DNA from: Neoscytalidium dimidiatum
Taxonomy: Eukaryota > Ascomycota > Dothideomycetes > Botryosphaeriales > Botryosphaeriaceae
Direction of reading: 5' to 3'
DNA: 64,000 nucleotides
Assembly: GCA_037367355.1 (NCBI GenBank)
Contig: CM074697.1
Coordinates: forward strand, 3,534,001 to 3,598,000
Part shown: positions 46,779-58,964 of the stretch, in pieces
How the letters are laid out: every line of letters starts with the position of its first letter
Numbering within the stretch: position 1 is the first letter of the stretch
The notes under the pieces: model-generated
Seen by the model: only the letters and a program-made list of their open reading frames with translations
Databases searched by the model: none
What the model was told of the DNA's origin: nothing
Position numbers and translations under genes: made by a program

Positions 46779-49029
46779 ATGGCCACCCACGACACCTCCG
46801 ACAAGAAGGACATCAACGAGTCCTCAGACGCTCACGACGGCAGCGACAGCAGAGAAGAGTCTATCAGCGATGTCGAGCGCCAGGGAGACTACGGCTCTGG
46901 TAGGGAGCATGTCTTTGCTGATCCCAAGGTCGCGGATTACTGGCGGAATGTGTACGAGAAGGCCAAGTATGAGGGCCGCCACCGCTTTGACCCGACCTTC
47001 ACTTGGTCAGCTAAAGAGGAATTGCGCCTGAGGCGCAAGGTGGGTTACTCGGATCGATTTAATACACGGCCTCCATCCTGACTGGGTTTTCAGGTTGACC
47101 TGCGCATCATGTTGTGGTGTTGGTTCATGTTTGTGTACGTTTGAGATGCGTCGCGTTGCCGAGGTTCAACTGAGTGATTTCTATTAACACATCCACAGAG
47201 CCCTAGACCTGAACCGCCGTAACATCAATCGAGGTTCGTCTTTCATTCCTCTGCAGATTTGCATAATTCTGATATTTCTTAGCAATCAGTGACGATATGC
47301 TCGAGGAACTGGGAATGGACACCAATGATTTCAACTATGGACAAACCATTTTCTTGGTATCCTTCCTCGCAGCCGAATTGCCGTCTGGTTTGATTTCCAA
47401 GAAGCTGGGCCCTGACGTGTAAGTCGTCATATCTATTCAAAGAGATGCTTCTTTGGCTAAAAGCTCGAAGTTGGATCCCTTTCATTATCACCTCGTGGTC
47501 AATTGTCTCTGCTTGCCAGGCAGGACTTAAGAGTAAGGGTGGATATTATGCATGCCGCTGTCTTCTTGGTCTGTTGATGGGAGGATTTATCGTACGTCCC
47601 GTGTTCGCCGACTTACAAAGATACATCCTTCCATACTCACATATTTTAGCCTGACACCGTTCTGTACATCACATACTGGTACAAGTCGAAGGAACTCCCC
47701 ATCCGTCTTTCCTGGTTTTGGACTGTCTTGAGTACCTGCAACATGTAAGTTGGGATGTCCAGTGATTCTCGCAAAAACAAACTGATAGCTTTCACAGTGT
47801 TGGCTCTCTTCTTGCTGCTGGCATCCTCCAAATGAGAGGCCTTCAGGGTTGGTCTGGTTGGCAATGGCTGTAAGTTCAAGATCTGCTCGGCTACCGATTC
47901 TAGATACTAACCGGGCACGAAGTTTCCTCATTGAAGGTGCTATAACAGTAAGTAACACAAGACCTGCCGTTAGACCCACAAACTAATATTGTAGACTTGC
48001 ATCGGAATAGCAAGCTGGGCTCTTATGCCTCCAGGTCCTTGCCAAACTGCCGGCCGTTGGAGAGGCAATGGTTGGTTCAGCGAGCATGAGGAGAAGATTT
48101 TGGTCAACCGCATTCTCCGCGATGATCCTTCCAAGGGCGACATGCACAATAGACAAGGTGTCGACCCCAAGCGTCTCTGGAAATGCATCAAGGACTACGA
48201 CCTATGGCCGCTTTACATTGTATATCACCTTATCAAGCCCATCTGGTGCACTTCTGCTGACGCGTCAACAGGTCGGTCTGACCAACTACATCCCGCCACA
48301 GCCGCCGCAGAACTACTTGTCCTACATCCTCCGTCAGATGGGCTTCAGCACCTTTGAAGCCAACCTCCTGACCATCCCGTCGCAATTTCTCTTCGGCGTC
48401 AACGTAAGCCCCAATAATCTCTTCAACCCCTTTTTCATGCCATCCAACTGACTCCCTCAGCTCCTCATCGTCTCCTGGGTCAGCGAAAAGCTCAACGAGC
48501 GCGCCCTTGTCTCCTCTACCTCCAACATCTGGATCTTCCCCTGGCTCGTCGCCCTCGTCGCCATGGGTGGCCGCGCCAGCGAATGGGTCCGCTACGCCCT
48601 GCTCACCGGCCTGCTCTCGTACCCGTACTGCCACGCCATCCTCGTCGCCTGGAACTCGCGCAATTCGAACGCCGTGCGCACGAGAGCCGTGTCCGCCGCT
48701 CTGTACAACATGTTCGTGCAGGCGGGCAATATCATTGGTTCGAACATCTATCGCGAGGATGATAGGCCGCTTTGTAAGTTTCGGGTGATGAAACTGTCTT
48801 GATTGGGACTGGTGCTGATGCGTTTGCAGATCAACGCGGAAATAAGATTTTGCTCGCTATTTGCTGCTTCAATATCGTGCTGCTTCCGGCCGTCAAGTAC
48901 TATTATGTGGCGAAGAATAAGCGCCGTGAGGAGGCTTGGGCGAAGTTGACGGGGGAGGAGAAGATTGATTATATTCACAACACGAAGGATGAGGGTGCGA
49001 AGAGGTTGGATTTCAGGTTTGCCCACTAA
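46779..49029 (+). CDS. MFS transporter, allantoate permease (Dal5/ACS) family
   Basis: Twelve exons, 46779-47039, 47094-47134, 47199-47233, 47283-47418, 47471-47591, 47650-47744, 47798-47869, 47923-47947, 47995-48219, 48272-48403, 48461-48773 and 48830-49029, sum to 551 aa with every join in frame. The acidic cytosolic N-terminus ends in WSAKEELRLRRK. Family signatures are the first helix block (VDLRIMLWCWFMFVALDLNR), ELGMDTNDFNYGQTIF, the AELPSGL loop, GWQWLFLIEG, and the C-terminal RRE-rich tail. The family imports anionic nitrogen or carbon compounds such as allantoate, ureidosuccinate, nicotinate or pantothenate by proton symport. The unusually many introns (11) are typical of this family in Pezizomycotina. 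As right-hand member of the catabolic block it may import the anionic form of the substrate. Confidence 0.9.
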
Positions 49030-49849
49030 GGAATGGCCTTGACCGCGACGAGCTTTGCCACGTCTCCCTCCGACAGATTCCTCGATTTAGATCAACGTAG
49101 ACATGAGTGAGATTTAAGTCTCGAAAAATAATAATTGTTTTGTGCATATTTCTTTGCGGTTTTACGTCCTGTCTTCCAAAATTTCCCTTATCCGCCTGGT
49201 TACTTAATGGCGCTCATTCACGAGCGCTGTCCCACGGCGCTGATACGCACTTATTCGCGCATGTTGTGCTCAATACTGGCTGCTTTCATCTGCTGTCATA
49301 AATACAGTATTCCACATCAAAGATGAAAACAGGTGGAAGCCATAGCCATTTTCCTCCCACTATTTCGAGCAAATACGCATCGACAGTGTCACCAGCTATT
49401 CTTGTCACACTTTGGACTTAGGATCGCCAGTTCATCAAATTCGAGAACTAGGTTAACAGCGTGACCTTCGCCAGATACATGCGCCGGCTCGCTCTACATC
49501 CTGTTTGCGCTGCTTGCGACGCTTGCGACGCTTGCTTGATATATAATCGCAGTTGGAGGTCCAGCTTTGAGTCCAGCCGACTATCACTCGGAGGGTATTG
49601 ACAGATTGTTTTGGGTCTTGGGATGAGTAGTGGAGGTGGAGCAGGGCTGGTTGATTGTCATTAAGAAAGTTGAGGATTAGGTCAGCACCACAGTGGTTAT
49701 GCATCATCTTTGTAGTGAAGCTCAGCAAAAATAGCTTTTACAGTCGAACGTCTAGGTCGATGGCAATAACGTTGCAGGTGGCCACACTTTTTTCATCAAT
49801 CCTCACCGCCTATAGTAAGTCTTCCACAGGATTGATTTGCTCCGAAGCT
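49030..49849. other. Gene-free stretch between convergent genes
   Basis: These 0.8 kb carry the 3' UTRs of the transporter and of the NACHT-ankyrin locus. There is a short cgcttgcga triplication near 49507-49535. Nothing else is visible. Confidence 0.5.
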
Positions 49850-52800
49850 CTAGCTGCTATGTCTCCGAAGATATCTACTAAGCATAGGTAGGAAGTCGAG
49901 TGCCTTTTTCCCGCGCTTGCAAGTGATTTCCACATCAGCCCCCGACTGAAGTAAATTTTTTAATGTCTCCAGGCTGTTGGGGTAGTGGAATGCTCTAGCA
50001 GCATGTAGTAACGGAGTCATCCCGTTACTGTCCCGGGCATTGATTTCTGCGCCGTATTCGAGTAGAACCAGTATAATCTCAGATCGCATATTCTTGGCAG
50101 CCTCCATTAGCGGCGTCATACCGTAATTGTCTCTTGCATCCACCTTCGCACCGGCTTGAAGCAACAGTGTGACCTCCTCTTTGTATCCATAGGCTGCATA
50201 TAGGAACAGAGCGGTTTCACCTTTGTTGTCTTTTGCTTCCAGATCAATGCCGCGTCGAATCAATAGGAATAGGTGTTCACGCAGGAGCCCCTTACTCTCA
50301 AGGGCAGCCTCGCAGCACTAAATAGCGCAGTATGCCCCCACTTGTTTCTTGCGTCGATGTCGACACTACCATCTTGAAACAAGAGTTCAACAATCTCGGT
50401 AGAGCCTGAAGAAGAAGCCGCAAACAGAAGAGTATCCCCCTCATCATCCGTTACATTCATGTATGCTCCCGCCTCATATAGTACCTTAAAGGCTTCAACA
50501 TTGCCTCTTGATGCGGCTGCATAGAGTAATGTCTCTCCTCGAGAATTTTTCTTGTTGATCATGGCTGCGATGGATACACGGGACCAAAAAGGTACGTTGA
50601 GTGAAAACAGCGATCTGTAGCCTTTTCTCGTTTGCAAAGGGGATCCAGAATTGAGCATTACTTTCAAACCCGATACACAACCTCGGAGCACGGCTTCCTG
50701 CATGGGTGTCTTCCCATGGTTATTTTCTAATCTAGGATTTGCACCATAACGAACAAGCTGCTGTATAACATTTGGATTTGGATTGAAGCCATTCAGAGCG
50801 CGGTGAAGCGGCGTCTCGTCATAACTATCTCTTGAATTGACCTTGGCTCCTGATTTTAGAAGAAACTGGACCGCATCTTCATGGCCAGACCAAGCTGCCA
50901 GGTGTAGAGGTCTATTGCCCCCACCCTCTACCATTGAGTCTAGCCCCTGATTTGTTCAAGAATGATATAATCTCTACATCACCCCATATACAGGCTAGAC
51001 AAAGTGGTGAACGGGAAAGCTGGCCTTCGGCGTCCCTGTTTAGCTTGCTTCCAGATTGGACCAAAGCGTGGATGGTAGACTTTTGTCGACCTATAATGGC
51101 GTACGTTAACGGCGTGTACTTCGAACGGTCTCCTTCTCTGAGCGCGTGCGGATCAGAGCGCATGAGCGCTCGAATATGACCCTTTAGGCCACAGAACGCG
51201 AAAAGATGCATCATTGACGGTGATCGTGGCGGCCAATTCAAAGCTGGATGAAGGTCCTCAGGCAATGCATCCAAAAATGGAGAGCCTTGGTGGATTCCCT
51301 TGCGTCCAGATTTGACCGAGTCAGACCAAAAATCGCGCTGAGCGTGAAAGATATTCTTCGGCACGGAGTCGCTCCCCTGGAAAACCTTCAACAGATCATC
51401 GTCATCGAAATCATCGCTTCCATTCCAATCTCGATGCTGGACGCTGGCGACATGGAAAATCCAATGGGTCCACGCATAGAATAGAAGTGGTAGTTGATCT
51501 CGTAATTGAGAACTAAAAGTCAGCTCTGACCTCCGTTCCTCCTCAAGGAGCGGGACCTTTCGGAGTAAACTTTGAGGGGAAATATCTCGATCGAGAGTGT
51601 TCTTGGCTTCTCTCATGAGCAGATATCTCAGACAAGATCTCGAAAGTTGAAAATGAGCCACTCGTTCTAGAGATTTCTTGGAACGGCCAGAGAGAATGTG
51701 TCGTGCTCGCTGAGACGCCCAGATGAAGTCCAAAACTGATTGGTGGATGAACTCAACCTGCCCAGATCTAAATGATCCAGTAATTTGAATGAGGCCTCTG
51801 GACATGATGTTGACCTTACGTTTCATCTGGTAACTGCTTATGAAATCGTCCGTCTCTCGATATTCGGCAATTGATCTTTGGGTCATCTTGCAATCCAGCA
51901 ACAGTGCCTCCCGTAGTTCAACCGGTGAAAGTGGTCTGGCTGCAAATAAGACCCATTGGAAAAGTTTCAGCGTCCGCTGTTCCTCGCGTATCTGACGTTG
52001 CGAATATTTCACATCCGGTCTTCTGATTGTTTCGATCAAAGCTCCGTAGCAACCGTGGAGATCGTCTGGCAAATCGTCAATTATTCTGAGAACCACTCGG
52101 TTGCCATCTCCTTCTTCCAGAGCTCGGATAGCATTTTTCGTGACCAGAGATGCCCATTGAAACTGGCCTTTGGCTTTTGAGATGATCTTGAACGCCAAAT
52201 CCTCTCCTTCCGATTTGCTGATGAAGTCGCAAGCAGCCACAAGCTTGCTTATGACCTTTTCGATGTCCGAGCCGTTCAGGGTCTCTGCGATTATTGCTCT
52301 TCCCCCATCAAGAGAGATTTGCGGATAGTGTCTGCATGAGAAGCAAATTCTCAGTCTGGTCCCCGTTTCAACATTTGCGAAGTGGATTTTAAAATCATCC
52401 ACTATGTTTCTGGCTTCCACTTCTCCAGCTTCATCCAATGCGTCAACGAATACGGTGATTGTATGATGCCGTATGGCAGCAACTACGCTGCACGTAAAGC
52501 TTTCCCTTAGCTCTACTAGCGTCCACATCCAGTTCTTATTGATTTCGCCTATGTTGATGGTTTTCTCCTTGAAACTGTCAATGAGTTCTGATGCCGCTGA
52601 TGGTAACTGCTTGTGCATTTGGTGAAGAAGCGAGCGATACATCCCGAGCGCAGTCTTCTGAAAGGTACTTCCACGACCGTGCATGAAGAAGGAGAGCACG
52701 ATATTTTCCGGGGAGTCCAATTGCCGCACATGATTGACAGCGCTCTTCATGGCCATGGATTTTCCGGAGCCAGGATTGCCTTGAATCCACAGAAGTCCTC

Positions 52801-52946
52801 CTTGCTCAAGCAACCAGGATCGGAAGTCAGGGTGATTCAGAAGCCAACCACAAGTCCCCGGGGCAGGCTGTAGCTCTTTTTCACGAAGTGATTGTTCTGG
52901 AAATGGTAATGAATGTAGGCAATCTCGCGCTTTGTCAGCAAATGCG
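49850..52946 (-). pseudogene. NACHT-ankyrin part of a fungal NLR-like protein, frameshifted
   Basis: The open frame runs from about 52946 (ADKARDCLHSLPFPEQ). It continues through a Walker A loop GNPGSGKS (about 52.77 kb) and Walker B VFVDALDE to a helical winged-helix-like stretch, then ankyrin repeats to a stop at 49850. About ten ankyrin repeats are readable (e.g. TPLTYAIIGR, NRPLHLAAWSGHED, GETLLYAAASRGN, GETALFLYAAYGYK). The frame changes near 50925-50935 (one extra base, next to GGGTGGGGG) and back near 50290-50310 (one missing base), so the ends share one frame and the middle is shifted. NACHT-ANK proteins are STAND sensors: ankyrins sense, and the ATPase oligomerises and activates an N-terminal effector. 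Here the frameshifts would truncate the sensor unless they are assembly errors. Confidence 0.8.
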
Positions 52947-53074
52947 CTGATACCATGAAATCATCCAGCTTACCTTTTACCCAGTCTCTGTTATAAAAGA
53001 GTTTCAGTTTTCTTCCTGCACAATCTTGCTGATTAGGAACTGTGGCCCATGGTCACGTTAAAGAGATTTAACCT

Positions 53075-54325
53075 TTATGTGCTTCTCGCCTGCATTCTTA
53101 TCAGGTGGTCCACTACCAGTTTATATGTTTCATCTCTCCTGTTCTCGAATTTGACCATTTCACTATGAGAGCTGTTGACCGCATGAGTATGATGGTTTCC
53201 CGCTTCATGGACTTGCCCTTGTGTGGCTGAATGAGGATCGACAAGAATTTTCAATGGGCCTGCCATGCTCCACCGGCCAGAAATATCCTACAACAACAAC
53301 AAGTTAACCTAGACTACATATTCTTTCAGGACCGGGGCACAATACATTCAATATGGCCGTTGGTGACATCTTAGTCTCGTAGAAGTTTACTACGTCATAG
53401 TTCATCTCTGTTAGAGCTTCGAAGAAACTGTGGGTTTGGTTGCGTAAAAACGAGGAGTTCATGCTTAGCGATTCCAGAAGCGCTCGGTTCGGGTTGTCGG
53501 CAACTATTGCAGCCAGAGATTCGATTTCCATGCCTTGATTTGGAACTCCAAAGAACAGAATCCCTTTCTGGGATTGGAAAGATATCCTGTCAATCTCAAC
53601 ATTGCTCTTTGCCATCAGGTTAATAGCCTTTGCTTTAAGTTAGCATGCCCATACCAGGAAAGAATTCAACTATACTTACTTCCTTGATAATAATACCACC
53701 CAGACTGTGGCCTAATAGAACTAATGGCTTTTCCGCGTACGCACGAACTGTCCTTAAAGAGCTGCGAAACCGCTCGCCAATATCAGAGATACTCTGAAAC
53801 GATGTGCTATTGATAAGCCGGGAGTCATGGCCGTAGATGAAGATCCGCGCCCGTGGGAGATCCCGAACGAGACCATCGCGCAACCACATCCAGTTTCCCG
53901 CTCTCTTTTTGAATGATCCAAATGCATCGCCATTAAGTCCTGATACTGAAATCAGGCTGAGAATCCATTAGCAAGTGTATTGTATAAGGAGGAAAAGAAG
54001 GAACGTTGAATGTCTCATACTCAAAGGACCAGTCTTCGACCGGTGGGGCGTGTAAGATCGTGAAACCGATAAAGTGAGTATCAAATGTGAGATCGTGATC
54101 GTCGACCGCAAGATCAACTTCTGTATTCTCATCGAGTATCCTCGGTACCTTGGAAAAGTCTAGTGTTGCCACCATTTCCTCAGCCGCAGATGGATCGTTG
54201 GCCAGAGATCGTACAGTGATGACCATTGTGTCTTCTCCTAGACCTTTGCACACAAGAGACTTCACCCGATCCTTGTCCAACCCGGCTGGTATGCCACGTA
54301 CTCTAAAGGTCTTGTAGGCTTTCAT
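53075..54325 (-). CDS. Lipase-like alpha/beta hydrolase (SesB-type) N-terminal part of the NLR locus
   Basis: Four exons join in frame: 54325-54021, 53956-53680, 53627-53346 and 53287 to a stop at 53075. The introns are 52-64 nt. The second exon opens with LISVSGLNGDAFGSFKKR and holds the nucleophile elbow LLGHSLGG with its Ser. Later marks are LFFGVPNQGM and GRWSMAGPLKILVDPHSATQ. This is the hydrolase found as the effector domain of fungal NLRs; in full-length homologs a NACHT domain follows directly. The start MKAYKTFRVRGIP is preferred over the upstream in-frame ATG at 54574 because homologs begin at this TFRVRGIP block. Whether it ends here (RMQARST) or is spliced to the NACHT part is unresolved, since no donor/acceptor pair keeps the frame across 53.08-52.95 kb. 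Confidence 0.75.
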
Positions 54326-54574
54326 GGCTCCTCGTGCACGAATAAGAAATGGCGAACAGAGACTGAGGGTACAAGAAGTTGGCCTCTTGACAATGTAGAC
54401 AATTGTGGTGACGATCTTGTGGTTGTCGGAAGAAAACGGCGATGTCTCAAATTGATAGAGATGCGTCTCTTGATTGCGAAATGAAAGGTAGGGTACTATA
54501 TAACAATGTGCGACAAAGGACGAGGCTGAGGCTGTGCGACTGCGCGAAGAGAATGATCTCAGGTTGAACTTCAC

Positions 54575-57500
54575 AGGGCAGACGAGGGTTCAATAAATGG
54601 GCACACGACTCGCACTAACCTTCATTGAGTCAAGTGCTGACACGCATACAGTTGAGTCAGCGGCGTTGGACGACTTTCCAACAGGGAAGGATTATTGGTT
54701 GCTTCAAGCGAGAGCTGCAGCGGGTCATTAAACGGAACATCCTGTACAGGGTATACAATATCTGCAGCCGTGTGACTTTACTTTCCGTGAATTCTTAAAT
54801 TACCCACTCGCGGGCTATAAAGAAGTATTTTCATCTACAAGTAGCTTCACAAATCGCCCAAAGAACGCGAGAAAGGACAAGAAAAGACTAAAATAGAAAA
54901 AGTTCGAGCATTGCATGTAGCGCTACAACAGAGCTTTTTGGCCTCAGAAAATTTCGCTACTCGATTGGAACTGTTTATGACTTCTCGTAACAAGTCTTTA
55001 AGATGATATATAGGACCAAAAGAGTCTTGAGAGAATTTAAACTCTCGCCCAAGCTTGTTACCAAGGGAGGCTGCAGGAACTCAAACCTACTATACCAAAG
55101 AAGGCATGGAAGTGACGCTAAATATGGAGTGGCCCTTTATTACTTCAGTAGAAACGAATGGAGCGGAAGATGCATTTTGTTGTAACCGGTGTCTTGTTGT
55201 AGCAAACCTCGTAAGTACTTGTATTCGTTGTATCTGTTCTGTCTTCTCTGAGAGAGAGCGGAGGAGCTAAACTACCCAGCGGCGCTAGCGCCGCGCTAAG
55301 CGTACCTGCCATAACAGCCAGTAGTGAGCCTATGATATACATTTTAGGACGATAAATACAACCAGATAAGTGACGAAGCAGGAATGAGCAAATGCAAAGA
55401 CACGATTTGCTGGATAAGCGAATGGTATGTTCTTGGATTTCGCTACGGAATCCTACGATGCAGAGAAAGACGCCTATCAGATGCTAAAGCGATCCAATCT
55501 ATCTGATGTGAAACCCCACGTTAGCTCTATGCGCCACTTAATTTCTACAAGAGTTAAGCCATGGTCCACTACCCCTCTACGTCTACTCTCGTTTCTGCAC
55601 TCCAATCGCTGATAGCTCAACAACCATTTTTCTTGTGACTTTCTGATATGGTTTCCTGAATGAAAAGGAGTAATGTCGCCACCACATGCATGGGCATGTG
55701 ATGTGGATTTACAAAATGGTTATCTATGGGCAATGTGCCACGAGAACATATCTCTAGTGAACGGATTCTTCCATTGATGTGCTGAACACTCATTTCATCT
55801 TTATCAAATCCTATGCAATGAAAACTCAATACCAATATGAGGGCGGACGAAATCAAAAAGTTATGGCTCATGATTTTGGGCTACCCGGCAATAATCGAAT
55901 ATATAGAGCGTGTCAGACTACTTGTGTAGAGATTTGACCAGATGGCTTCTAGAAGCAAAGAACGCAAAATATTTATTAAGTTCCACTTCAAAAGGTATAC
56001 GCAACACGTTCAACTGAGGGTTACTCTATATGCTCCTGGACCTTAGACACGTTATATTCAATCCTTGGGTGTTCGCTGACTATATCTGGCTGATATCTGA
56101 GAGGATCTATGAAAGCCGAAGGTGAGATACTATACTTGATTTGAGCTTGCCGGCCGCTTTGAATCTTAATGTGCGTTGCTTCGGTTTAGAACAGGTTAAT
56201 CTTGCTACTAATATTGAGTCCTGACTCCTTCACTAATACACAGTTACAGCCGCCCGTAACTTACTCCGGCAGCACTATCATTTCCGATCTGTGAATTTGT
56301 TGCTCACAAGCAGAAATGTGATATCTTTTCTAACGGAGTTGAAGACGGAATCAATAAGCCGTCATATAAACCGTGCCATGGCGATTGAACAAATAATGTG
56401 GTCAATAATTATTGCTGAACACAGCAATTTCGCTGACCCATCTGATTGTACAAAACAAGATGACCCGCAGCATCCCAACATCCGTGCAAGAGCACAGTCA
56501 GCGGGGAGAAAAGACACTGATGGACGTCGGATCGCCGGGAGCCAGCGGCGAGCGAAGCGAAGCGGAAAAATGATCACCAGGGCCGGCCAACCCACGGCCA
56601 CGCACGTCCACGCAGCCCACAGGCCCGGACAATCTCGCTTGGCGTCACCGAAATCCTCCTCTCTCAATCCAAACGCGCTTGACAGCCGATCAAACATCGC
56701 ATGGCATGTGGGGGTAAGAAGTGAAGGAGCATCATAAGGTTCTTGCGGGAGAAATTATCATTCGATAGATCTCTGCTAGGGCTGGTGGATGCCGCCTGAT
56801 CTGCGTTTCAAGAGCTCCTGCACGTCGCCTTGTGGATTTCCTCCTCCTTCATATACCTCACTAATATTCTCACTTGTTGCGGAAGCATGAACCCCTGATT
56901 GGTCACCTCTTCCATACTCCCGAATGCGAAGGCCAATCCGAGCTGTGGAAGATAGTCGGGCCTTTGTATTCAACCCCCGCCGTTGCTCTTGCGGCCCCCG
57001 CATATGTACCAGGCACCATACGAAATCCATGCCGCTCCAGAAAATGGCCCCACCAAGTACCTCTGCAATGGCCAGCCTGGACGCGTGGCCCGGAGAAACT
57101 TCCCCCGGTTAGGCTGTGGCGGCAGAATGTGGCGTCAATACGAGACATGGGCGGCTAATCGCTGTAAAATCCACCCGACAGTTGGCGCTGCGGAGGTGCC
57201 GAAGGTTGCTTGCACTTAGTCCAACGGCCTGCCAAGAGCTCGACTACAGGCCCACCCAAGCGAATGTTGATTGAGTGGTCGGTGCGCTCGCTATCAGGAA
57301 ATGCCGCTGCTGCCGTGGCGAGCCGGTTGGTTGTCGAACACGGATGCGGGAGATATTGGTTCGTTGATGTTTCTTTCATTATACTCTTTCTCCGTCTCGG
57401 TTATTAGTACATGATCGCTACTTTTTGGGTATGATAAAGCTAAAGACTCTTGGTAAAATAAGAATCGCAGAAATAGAAAAGAAGAGCAGGCTGCGAAAGA

Positions 57501-57590
57501 AGACTCAAAATACTTCTGATCCGTAACACATGTGCGAAAAGCCGTCCCGCGGTTCCGCATTATCATTTCTTTTTTACGGCGACCGGCGCC
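54575..57590. other. Gene-free 3-kb stretch
   Basis: The stretch is moderately AT-rich without RIP signature, and its ORFs of up to 148 codons show no recognisable content. It holds one perfect GC palindrome (55279-55294). I see no RNA gene. Confidence 0.5.
55279..55294. repeat. Perfect 16-bp GC palindrome
   Basis: GCGGCGCTAGCGCCGC equals its own reverse complement and is isolated in AT-richer DNA. Confidence 0.85.
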
Positions 57591-58964
57591 TCAGCCTTTG
57601 TGACTGATGCTCTGTATCCATGTCGCGAAATCTCTCGAATGCTCCTTGAACCCGTACGTGAGCGCGTTCGCGAGGCCGATGTACTGCGTCGAGCACTGCA
57701 TGATCTCCAGCCACTTGTACTGGTGACCAATGGCTTCGACTATCCGATTGACGATGCCAGGAATCCACAGGATGACGTACATGATCGGGTACGCGTTGAG
57801 GAGCAGCATGCGCCAGATTTCGCGCTCGACGCTCTTGCTCTGCCGGCGCTTCCGCCTGCGCGGACCGGCCGGGCTGGGCGGAGGAAGCGGCGATGAGGGA
57901 GAATGCACGCTGGACGAGGCCACGGAGAGGCCGGTGTTCACTCCGAGGAGCTTGCTGTTCTGCTTCTTCATCGTCTGCGTGGCCAATGCTGTACGGATTG
58001 TTAGTCTTCTGAAGCTCTTGATGCCGTTGCGACGGTCCGGATGTTGCGTACTTCGGCCAGGGCCGGGGTTCTCCTCGTCCACGAGCATGGGCTCATTTCT
58101 TCCGGAGTTCTTGAAATCAGCGTTCGGTGGCGGCGAGGTCATGGAGCTCAGGTCGTGCAGGTCTCGGCCGTAGTCATACGAAAAAGTCCGGCTAGTTTCC
58201 TGGATATACGAGAGACGCTTGCGCATGTAGATGAAGACGTAAATGTAGATGAGGACAGTGATGATGATGATTCCAAATCGCCAGCCGTGAGTGAGTGCGT
58301 AGCGGAGTTTGGTCTTCTCGGACGAGATCCAGCACCAGTTACCGCTTACAGGCTTCATCGCCTTCATTGCGACAGCTGTCGTGCCTGTGATTGTTTCAGC
58401 CAGTGAAGCGATGGTTATTCCTGGGAACAAATTACTGGTCGCAAGCGGTACGGCCCATACTGATAGGCAAATGAGAATCTTCTTGTCGAATGAGGCGTTC
58501 AGGATGTAAGTCTTCAGCTTGATGGTGAGCAAGGTCACCAAAGCTATGGCCAATATGGAGAAATCTGCTGCCTTATAGACGGTTAGTTTCAGATTGGAGT
58601 GCCGATGGGATAGAAACTTCTACCTGAACAGACAGTTGGCCTATCCAGCCATTAAAAGTGCACGCGCCTCCGGGTTCCAGTACACCTCTGTGCATGACCG
58701 CAATAGTGCCGGATATCGTATTGTTCAGCGTATTGACCCATTCTGTTAGTTCAAGTCAGAATTATGAAGACAATGTGAAAGTTTTCCATCAGGCGTACCG
58801 GCGAAAGTAAGATTAAGAACCAGAGCATAGCGAAAGGACCGCTTGCCCTGACCGCAGCACAACCAGGCTAAGAGAACGCAAGAAGTTGCAAAGCAGGAGA
58901 GCGCACTCCCAACCAGAGTCGGGATAGCGACTCCAGGGTCGTAAGTCATGGTGAAATCTGGCAT
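57591..58964 (-). CDS. Seven-helix GPCR, cAMP/glucose-receptor-like
   Basis: Four exons, 58964-58799, 58742-58624, 58571-58052 and 57988-57591, encode 400 aa. The start is the ATG of MPDFTMTYDP. Seven hydrophobic helices can be followed: VAIPTLVGSALSCFATSCVL, the second around the exon 1-2 join, ADFSILAIALVTLLTI, ILICLSVWAVPLATSNLF, a block at RFGIIIITVLIYIYVFIY, then after a long third cytoplasmic loop MLLLNAYPIMYVILWIPGIV and a last weak helix. Cys near CTFNGWIGQ and WCWI would form the usual extracellular disulfide. This layout (long third loop with basic RRRKRRQSKS before helix 6) matches fungal cAMP-receptor-like and Git3-like receptors, which signal through G-alpha to cAMP. The ligand is unknown. 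Intron 3 (58051-57989, 63 nt) is open in frame, so its retention would still give a protein. Confidence 0.85.
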
